Shown one piece after another: positions 1 through 4,425 of a stretch of 5,347 bases of DNA (position 1 is the first letter of the stretch; every line of letters starts with the position of its first letter). The DNA comes from Acidobacteriota bacterium (GTDB taxonomy: Bacteria > Acidobacteriota > Vicinamibacteria > Vicinamibacterales > Vicinamibacteraceae), in the NCBI GenBank assembly GCA_013695405.1, contig JACDAO010000400.1:1-5347 (forward strand), written 5' to 3'. The translations under genes and the position numbers were made by a program. The notes beneath the pieces were generated by a model, which saw only the letters and a program-made list of their open reading frames with translations, had not been told where the DNA came from and did no database searches.

Positions 1-849
1 GGGGGTGACACCGCCGGTGTGCCACTGCGGGTGATCGTCGACGGCCTGGCACCCGGCGAGCTCGATGCCACGCGGTTCCGTCATCTGGTCGGTCGATCGC
101 TGGGCTGGCATGTGCTGAAGAGCCACACCTGGCAGGTGTCGCGGACGGCGCGCGGCTACCGCTTCACCGGCCGTGGCAAGGGACATGGCGCCGGGCTCTG
201 CCTGCGGGGCGCGGCGGCCCTGGCCAACGGCGGTCGAGCCCTTCCAGCGATCCTCGCGGCCTACCTGCCGGGCGCGCGATTGCGTGCGTTGGATGACACC
301 ATCACCCTCCGCCTGCCAGCCGAACAGAGTGCCACGGCCGGCGCGCTGCGCGACGATGCGCGGACGGCGCTCGCCGAGCTGCGGTATCGGGTCGGGGCGT
401 GGCCGCCGGCGCGCATCGCGATCGTGGTGCACCCGACCGTGCAGGCCTACCAGCGCGCCACCGGCCGGGCCTGGTGGACCGCGGCGCACACCCGAGTGCT
501 CGGTGCCGGCCGCTTCGCCATCGACCTCGCGCCTGCGCGTGACCAGGCCGCCAGGGCGGCCACGCTGCGGCACGAGTTCGTGCACGTGTTGACCGCGGTG
601 GCACTGCAGGACACGCCGGCCTGGACCCGCGAGGGCCTGGCGCACTGGCTCGCGCACGCGACCGGACCCGGTGACACTGGTCACGGTTCGACGACACCCC
701 GCCCGTCCACCGCGCCGTGCCCGTCTGACGATGACGTCGTCCGTCCCGGCGGTCTGGCGGCGATGCGCCTGGCGTATCAGGGATCGGCCGCGTGCGTCGC
801 GTCCCGGCTCGGCGGCGACCCGCGGCAGTGGCGGCGCCTGGCGGAGTAA
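1..849 (+). CDS. SpoIID/LytB-like domain fused to a gluzincin-type zinc metallopeptidase, 5' end cut by the window
   Basis: The frame is open from base 1 to the TAA at 847-849, giving 282 visible codons. The GTG at 19 is probably not the start, because homology-like sequence already surrounds it. Counting from codon 7 (the GTG), residues 1-90 look like the end of a SpoIID/LytB domain: a VPLRV strand, then FTGRGKGHGAGLCLRGAAAL at about 49-68, matching the family's G-rich GHG-G-Q-GA signature with Gln replaced by Leu, and an ILAAYLPGA tail. In SpoIID this fold is a peptidoglycan lytic transglycosylase; its catalytic Glu would lie upstream, outside the window. Residues 110-276 resemble a peptidase-MA-like domain: HEFVH at 185-189 (zinc ligands and catalytic Glu) and TREGLAHWLAH at 203-213 (third ligand Glu205). 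A Pro/Ser/Thr/Asp-rich stretch at 214-243 looks like a loop. The C-terminus is short for such peptidases. An envelope location is inferred. Confidence 0.8.
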   Translation, partial: GGDTAGVPLRVIVDGLAPGELDATRFRHLVGRSLGWHVLKSHTWQVSRTARGYRFTGRGKGHGAGLCLRGAAALANGGRALPAILAAYLPGARLRALDDTITLRLPAEQSATAGALRDDARTALAELRYRVGAWPPARIAIVVHPTVQAYQRATGRAWWTAAHTRVLGAGRFAIDLAPARDQAARAATLRHEFVHVLTAVALQDTPAWTREGLAHWLAHATGPGDTGHGSTTPRPSTAPCPSDDDVVRPGGLAAMRLAYQGSAACVASRLGGDPRQWRRLAE

Positions 850-870
850 GGGCGACATCTCCGCCTTTCT
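840..870 (+). terminator. Possible weak intrinsic terminator overlapping the stop of the SpoIID-peptidase gene
   Basis: GGCGGAG at 840-846 is a perfect 7-bp inverted repeat of CTCCGCC at 859-865, separated by 12 bases that include the TAA stop. The right arm is followed directly by TTTCT. A GC-rich stem plus a short T run is the layout of a rho-independent terminator. Its position, at the end of one gene and before the next unit, fits. The loop is long and the T tract is poor, so it may be weak, or it may be chance in GC-rich DNA. Confidence 0.4.
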
Positions 871-883
871 GCAATTCTCTGCA
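868..883 (+). repeat. Two TCTGCA hexamers spaced one helical turn apart upstream of the sigma gene
   Basis: TCTGCA occurs at 868-873 and again at 878-883, a 10-bp period, in the only intergenic gap of any length (850-924). The core between them is AT-richer (AATTC) than its surroundings. A TATAT sits at 906-910, but no convincing -35 element lies at the right distance from it. The spot is right for an operator or for part of an autoregulated ECF promoter, but the repeat is short and function is speculation. Confidence 0.2.
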
Positions 884-913
884 CCCCTGGCCCGGCTGCC
901 CACCGTATATGCC

Positions 914-919
914 AGGTGA
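914..919 (+). promoter_or_regulatory. Shine-Dalgarno site that fixes the sigma factor start
   Basis: AGGTGA matches the 3' half of the consensus AGGAGGTGA and lies 5 bases before the ATG at 925. An in-frame GTG at 916 overlaps this site and so is unlikely to be the start. Confidence 0.7.
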
Positions 920-924
920 GGACC

Positions 925-1488
925 ATGAACGCCCCTGCCACGCTGCTGCCCGCGCCCGCCCTCGCCGACCGTGACCAGCGGCTGTTGACGGCGGCCCGGC
1001 AGGGCGACCTCGACGCCTTCGAGTCGCTGGTTCGCCGTCACGAGCGGCGGGTCTACAGCATCGCCTGGCATGCGCTGCGCGACCAGATGCTGGCCGAGGA
1101 AGCGGCCCAGGACGTCTTCCTGCAGTTGCACGCGCACCTGGCGCGCATCGAATCCACCGCGCACCTCACCGCCTGGTTGCGCCGCACCACGTCGCACCGG
1201 GTGATTGACACCCTGCGCGCCCGCCGTCCGGTGCGCTCGCTCGACGAGGTCAGCGAGCCGCACGTCGAGTCGGCGCCGGCCGACCCGCTCGCCGACCGGC
1301 TGGTGCACCGGGCCCTGGCCCGGCTGGCGCCACGACCGCGGCTGATCGTGATGCTGCGCTACATGGAAGACCTGGCGCCGACCGAGATCGCCGAAACCCT
1401 CGGCATGTCCCTGAACACCGTCAAGAGTCATCTTCGTCGCGGGCTGCTGGTCCTGCGCACGCGGATGCAGCGTGAGGTCGCACGATGA
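925..1488 (+). CDS. ECF-type RNA polymerase sigma factor (sigma-70 family, RpoE-like)
   Basis: The product is 187 residues, the usual ECF size. It should bind core RNA polymerase and direct it to a small regulon, in response to an envelope or extracellular signal. Region 2 spans about residues 28-98: DAFESLVRRHERRVYSIAW, then AEEAAQDVFLQLH (the core-binding and -10 part), then LTAWLRRTTSHRVIDTLRAR. A linker of about 25 residues follows. Region 4 spans about 124-180: RLIVMLRYMEDLAPTEIAETL, then GMSLNTVKSHLRRGLLVLR, a helix-turn-helix that reads the -35 element. I see no extra C-terminal domain. The ATG at 925 is preferred because of its Shine-Dalgarno site. The stop overlaps the next gene's start (ATGA, 1485-1488), so sigma and downstream protein are probably translationally coupled. 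The family is clear; the target genes are not. Confidence 0.95.
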   Translation: MNAPATLLPAPALADRDQRLLTAARQGDLDAFESLVRRHERRVYSIAWHALRDQMLAEEAAQDVFLQLHAHLARIESTAHLTAWLRRTTSHRVIDTLRARRPVRSLDEVSEPHVESAPADPLADRLVHRALARLAPRPRLIVMLRYMEDLAPTEIAETLGMSLNTVKSHLRRGLLVLRTRMQREVAR

Positions 1489-1850
1489 ATCCCGACGCCC
1501 GTCTCCGCCGCGCGTTGCGTCCGGTCGACGCGCCCGAGGGCTTTGCCCGCCGGGTACGCGACCGGGTTGCCCTGCAGACCCCCGAGCGTGGCGCGATTGT
1601 GGCGCCGCGGCGGCGGCTGCCCTGGTGGCTGACAGTGGCCGCGACCCTGCTCGCAGTGGTCGGTGGCCCGCTGGTCTACCGGGAGTACGACGCCCGCCGC
1701 GAGGCGCTGGCAGCGCGCGCCCAGGTGTTGGTGGCCCTGCAGATTGCCAGCCGCGAATTGAATACGGTGCACCGCACGGTGGTGCGCCCGATCTCCGACC
1801 GCTCGCAGCCCTCCGGCCTCGAGCCTTCAGCCAAGGAAGCCCGCCCGTGA
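1485..1850 (+). CDS. Small single-pass membrane protein, candidate anti-sigma factor without a zinc motif
   Basis: This 121-residue protein starts at an ATG overlapping the sigma stop by 4 bp, with GAGGT at 1474-1478 six bases upstream. Residues 1-45 are basic and presumably cytoplasmic (about RLRRALRPVDAPEGFARRVR, then RDRV). Residues 46-64 (PWWLTVAATLLAVVGGPLV) form one TM segment. After it comes a charged, Ala/Arg-rich helix at about 66-95 and a polar tail. Position and layout are those of a membrane anti-sigma factor: N-terminus holding the sigma factor, TM anchor, periplasmic sensor part. The APEGFARRV stretch resembles the segment before the TM helix in many such proteins. It contains no cysteine and no His-Cys-Cys zinc (ZAS) motif, so the usual zinc-binding anti-sigma domain is absent. 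The gene call is firm; the anti-sigma role is inferred mainly from context. Confidence 0.8.
   Translation: MNPDARLRRALRPVDAPEGFARRVRDRVALQTPERGAIVAPRRRLPWWLTVAATLLAVVGGPLVYREYDARREALAARAQVLVALQIASRELNTVHRTVVRPISDRSQPSGLEPSAKEARP
1833..1839 (+). promoter_or_regulatory. Shine-Dalgarno site supporting a GTG start for the DUF4252 gene
   Basis: AAGGAAG lies 7 bases before the GTG at 1847, inside the end of the preceding gene. It supports that GTG over the in-frame ATG at 1874, which would cut into the signal peptide. Confidence 0.55.
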
Positions 1851-2410
1851 CCCGTCATCGTCTCATTACCAGTATGTCGGTGCTGGCGGGCGCGCTCTGC
1901 GTCACGCCGGTAATGGCCCAGCAGCTGCAGTTGCCCGACCTGTCGACGCTGGCCTCGTCGGCCACTGACGTGGTCGACGTCTCGGTCGATCAGGCGTTGC
2001 TCGGGCTGGCTGCCAACTTCATGTCCGGCACCGGCAACGACGCGGAGATGAAGTCGATGATGTCGTCGCTCAAGGGCATCTACGTCAAGAGCTTCACCTT
2101 CGACAAGGATGGCGCCTACGACCCGGCCGTGCTCGAGTCGGTGCGCCGGCAGCTCTCGACCGGGCAGTGGTCGCGGCTGGTGTCGGCCCGATCGTCGGCT
2201 GACGGCAGCGACACCGCGGTGTACCTGTGGCGCAACGGCGATCGGGCCGGCGGTCTGGCGGTGCTGACCAGTGCGCCGCGCTCGCTGACCGTGGTCAACA
2301 TCGTCGGGATGATCGACCTCGAGCAGCTACGGTCGCTGCAGGGGCAGTTTGGCGTGCCCGACCTGAAGATCGACGACACCCCGAAGTCGCGCCCCAGGGG
2401 CAAGCGCTAG
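1847..2410 (+). CDS. Exported DUF4252-family protein
   Basis: The product has 187 residues from a GTG that overlaps the previous stop by 4 bp (GTGA). Residues 1-24 form a signal peptide: basic TRHR, a hydrophobic stretch, then PVMA with cleavage likely before QQLQ. Cys18 is not in a good lipobox, so a soluble periplasmic or secreted form is more likely than a lipoprotein. The mature part fits DUF4252: LKGIYVKSFTFD at about 75-86, a GQWSRLVSARS segment near 106-116, TAVYLWRNGDRAGGLAVLTS at 123-142, and TVVNIVGMIDLEQLRSL at 148-164. The basic tail ends in RPRGKR. The family has no established biochemical function that I know of. As third gene of an ECF sigma unit, it may be part of the sensing machinery or an output of the regulon. 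The family call rests on pattern recognition. Confidence 0.82.
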   Translation: MTRHRLITSMSVLAGALCVTPVMAQQLQLPDLSTLASSATDVVDVSVDQALLGLAANFMSGTGNDAEMKSMMSSLKGIYVKSFTFDKDGAYDPAVLESVRRQLSTGQWSRLVSARSSADGSDTAVYLWRNGDRAGGLAVLTSAPRSLTVVNIVGMIDLEQLRSLQGQFGVPDLKIDDTPKSRPRGKR

Positions 2411-2411
2411 A

Positions 2412-3185
2412 CTACGCGTTCCACTCGAAGCCGACCGCCGACAGCACGGCACGGGCCAGGATCGCCGAGCCGATGTGATTGAGGTGGACGCGGTCGCCAT
2501 TGATCATCTGCGACGGCAGGTCCTTCATCACCGTGTTGAAGGCGGCCTGGCTGTCGACCAGGATCGCCTGGTGGCGAGTGGCGAGCCGTGTGACGATGGC
2601 GCCGTATTCGTCCATGCGGACCCGCATCGGGTCGTCCCGGCGCAACTCGAGGAAGAACGGCGTCATCAGGATCAGCCCGCCCTCGAGCGTCGGCCTGGTG
2701 CGGGTCAGCAGCTCGTCGTAGGTGCGCTCGTACTCGGCTGGCAGCACGTGCCGTTCGGGTTGGGCCACGCGATCGAACTGCCGCCACACGTCGTTGGCGC
2801 CGATCATCACCGACAGCCAGTCGGGCTGCAGGTCGGTGACGTCGGTCTGCCACCGCTCGGCCAGGTCGCGGACGGTGTGACCGCTGGTGCCGACGTTGTA
2901 GACGCGGATTCGACGCGCCGGGTACCACGCGCCGAGCAGCGCGTCGATGGTCTGGACGTAGCCGGCGCCGAGCCCAGCCGGGGCCTCGCCGATCGGCCGC
3001 GCCCGGCCGGCGTCGGTAATCGAATCGCCGATCAGCACCCAGCGACTGCCTTGTGCGAGCCGCAGGCCCTTGCCGGCCGAGGCTTGCCCTGCCTGTGCCT
3101 GGGCACCAGCCAGCAGGGGCGTCGCCCCGGCGACCGCAGCCATCGTCAACACGCCGCACCACTCGCGTCTGCCCATCGTCGTCAT
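2412..3185 (-). CDS. Exported SGNH/GDSL hydrolase (esterase or deacetylase)
   Basis: The product has 257 residues and all SGNH blocks: GDSITD at 53-58 (nucleophile Ser55), NVGTSG at 97-102 (Gly of block II), GAND at 129-132 (Asn131) and DRVH at 231-234 (Asp231 and His234 of the triad). The VMIGANDVWRQFD and LMTPFFLEL stretches resemble the subfamily that includes rhamnogalacturonan acetylesterase-like enzymes, so deacetylation of a glycan or another small ester is plausible; the substrate is unknown. Residues 1-32 form a signal with twin arginine (MGRREWCGVL) and a hydrophobic, Ala-rich core ending AGAQAQA, which suggests Tat export. The ATG at 3185 is chosen because it overlaps the previous stop (ATGA) and has GGAGA six bases upstream. 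A longer form from 3215 lacks such support, and a start at 3176 is possible. It is the last gene of the leftward unit. Confidence 0.93.
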   Translation of the reverse strand: MTTMGRREWCGVLTMAAVAGATPLLAGAQAQAGQASAGKGLRLAQGSRWVLIGDSITDAGRARPIGEAPAGLGAGYVQTIDALLGAWYPARRIRVYNVGTSGHTVRDLAERWQTDVTDLQPDWLSVMIGANDVWRQFDRVAQPERHVLPAEYERTYDELLTRTRPTLEGGLILMTPFFLELRRDDPMRVRMDEYGAIVTRLATRHQAILVDSQAAFNTVMKDLPSQMINGDRVHLNHIGSAILARAVLSAVGFEWNA

Positions 3186-3616
3186 CGCACGTCTCCAGCG
3201 CCGGTGATCTCGCACCGCACGCCCGTCGGTCCGTTCGTGTTCAGCTCGTCGATGCGCGGCGTCAACGACGCGTCCACGTTCACCTCGAGCTCGTAGTTGA
3301 CGTAGACGTCGAGCACCGCCGCGGTCGCGACGCCACGCAACGCCACGTCGATGCCGCCGTTGCTGGTGCGACCGGCCAGCGTCAGTTGCGGTGCCAGGGT
3401 CGCGTTGGTGGACGCCGGCAGCAGCAGTCGTACCGCCTCCTGCGTCCGTCCGTCACGCCAGTGCCGCAGCTGCCAGCGTGCCTCGGTCCGGGTGAACTCC
3501 CAGGTGCGGGTCTCGCCAGCGTCGGGGCCGCGACAGGTCACTGTCGCCCCGGGCTGCACAAGCCCCGACGCGAGCGCGAGCCAGCTCGCGAGCAGCAGGT
3601 GTGTGGCGCTCAGCAT
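3182..3616 (-). CDS. Small exported protein of unknown function
   Basis: I do not recognise this 144-residue protein. Residues 1-17 are a hydrophobic signal-like stretch (MLSATHLLLASWLALAS) with cleavage likely near ALA-SG. The mature part of about 125 residues looks rich in beta strands: TRTWEFTRTEARWQLRHWRD at about 36-55, an AVRLLLPAS strand, LTLAGRTSNGGIDVALRG near 78-95, and VLDVYVNYELEVNVDASLTP at 101-120. The only two cysteines in the mature part, Cys28 and Cys135, sit near its ends and could form a disulphide that closes the domain. The ATG overlaps the previous gene's end by 7 bp (ATGCTGA) and I see no strong Shine-Dalgarno site, so coupling to the upstream gene is likely. It also overlaps the hydrolase start by 4 bp. 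A periplasmic domain working with its neighbours is inferred from context only. Confidence 0.75.
   Translation of the reverse strand: MLSATHLLLASWLALASGLVQPGATVTCRGPDAGETRTWEFTRTEARWQLRHWRDGRTQEAVRLLLPASTNATLAPQLTLAGRTSNGGIDVALRGVATAAVLDVYVNYELEVNVDASLTPRIDELNTNGPTGVRCEITGAGDVR
3192..3196 (-). promoter_or_regulatory. Shine-Dalgarno site that fixes the SGNH hydrolase start
   Basis: Read on the minus strand, GGAGA lies 6 bases before the ATG at 3185 and inside the end of the preceding gene. It supports the coupled start over the in-frame ATG at 3215. Confidence 0.6.
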
Positions 3617-4425
3617 ATTGGCTCAGGCTCAGGGGTGCCATCGTGGACCGCGGGGGACTGGCCGCCGGCGACAGGCGGCAACCCTTCGAAGCCCCCGGTG
3701 CCCGGTGCGGGCTGCACGCTGCGGGCGGCAGTCCACAGCGCCAGCGTCCAGGCCAGGTGCGTGGCCAGGTAGATGATGCCAAGCTTGATCGCGGTGAACG
3801 CGACTTCGATCGTCGAGGCTGGCAGCGTCCGCGGACGCCAGTACACCGCACCCCACGGCAGCCACACCAGCACGATCACGCCGGCCAGCGTCACCAGCAG
3901 CAGTCGCCAGTCCAGGCCTGCGGTCAGCCACTTGAGGGACACCATCTCGCGCCCCCCGTAGGCGGCCGCCCACGTCAGGGACGAGGCGAGCCACGCCGGC
4001 ACCAGCACCCACTGCACCAACGCGACACACCAGCGGACCGACGCGTGTAGCCACCTGGTGCGGGTGACGTCACCCGCGGCGATCAGCGCCGCGTCGACCT
4101 CACCGGCGCGTCGCAGCCACCACTGCTCGAACCACCCGGCCCCGCCGCACAGCAGGCCGATCACGACCAGCGCGACCAGCAAAAGTGGCAGCATTCGCAG
4201 GGACGGCCGCAGCGCGTGCCACGGCGACCGGCCATGCACCAGGCCCCACGCGGCCGACGACGAGGACAGCATCGCGGCGACCGCGGCGACCACGACCAGC
4301 GCCACCGAGAGCAACAACATCAGCAGGTTGGACTCGGGCGTGTAGAGGAACGCCGCCGCGGCAAGCAGCGACAGCGCATCGATCCCCGCAAGCCACAGCG
4401 TCGTCGTCAGCACCGGCCGGATCAT
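3610..4425 (-). CDS. Integral membrane protein with about six TM segments, unknown function
   Basis: The product has 271 residues from the ATG at 4425, which overlaps the previous stop (ATGA) and has GGAG eight bases upstream. The frame is open much farther, to 5331, but that part lies antisense-frame to the alpha-2-macroglobulin gene and has a low-complexity Arg/Pro/Gly composition, so it is not coding. Hydrophobic segments fall at about 7-28, 33-54, 76-96, 127-155, 173-195 and 207-232. Between the third and fourth is a polar loop (about 99-126) containing EQWWLRRAGEVDAAL. The tail, 235-271, is Pro/Gly/Glu-rich and ends PEPEPIC with a terminal Cys. I see no transporter, kinase or enzyme motif. 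Being coupled to an alpha-2-macroglobulin and to a small exported protein, it could anchor or organise an envelope complex; this is inference. The real gene and its start are well supported. Confidence 0.82.
   Translation of the reverse strand: MIRPVLTTTLWLAGIDALSLLAAAAFLYTPESNLLMLLLSVALVVVAAVAAMLSSSSAAWGLVHGRSPWHALRPSLRMLPLLLVALVVIGLLCGGAGWFEQWWLRRAGEVDAALIAAGDVTRTRWLHASVRWCVALVQWVLVPAWLASSLTWAAAYGGREMVSLKWLTAGLDWRLLLVTLAGVIVLVWLPWGAVYWRPRTLPASTIEVAFTAIKLGIIYLATHLAWTLALWTAARSVQPAPGTGGFEGLPPVAGGQSPAVHDGTPEPEPIC

Noticed and set aside
302..874. A 190-codon minus-strand frame opposite the SpoIID-peptidase gene
   Set aside because: The translation is Arg/Pro/Ala-rich low-complexity sequence, whereas the plus strand carries clear SpoIID and HExxH motifs.
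1472..1846. N-terminal extension of the DUF4252 frame back to 1472
   Set aside because: It would overlap the whole small membrane-protein gene and place the signal peptide internally. The GTG at 1847 with AAGGAAG upstream explains the start.
2391..2401. GCCCCAGGGGC palindrome as a terminator for the plus-strand unit
   Set aside because: The stem is short with a minimal loop and no T run follows it.
2475..3296. A 273-codon plus-strand frame opposite the SGNH hydrolase
   Set aside because: Long open antisense frames are common in high-GC genes. Its translation has no recognisable domain, while the minus strand encodes all SGNH motifs.
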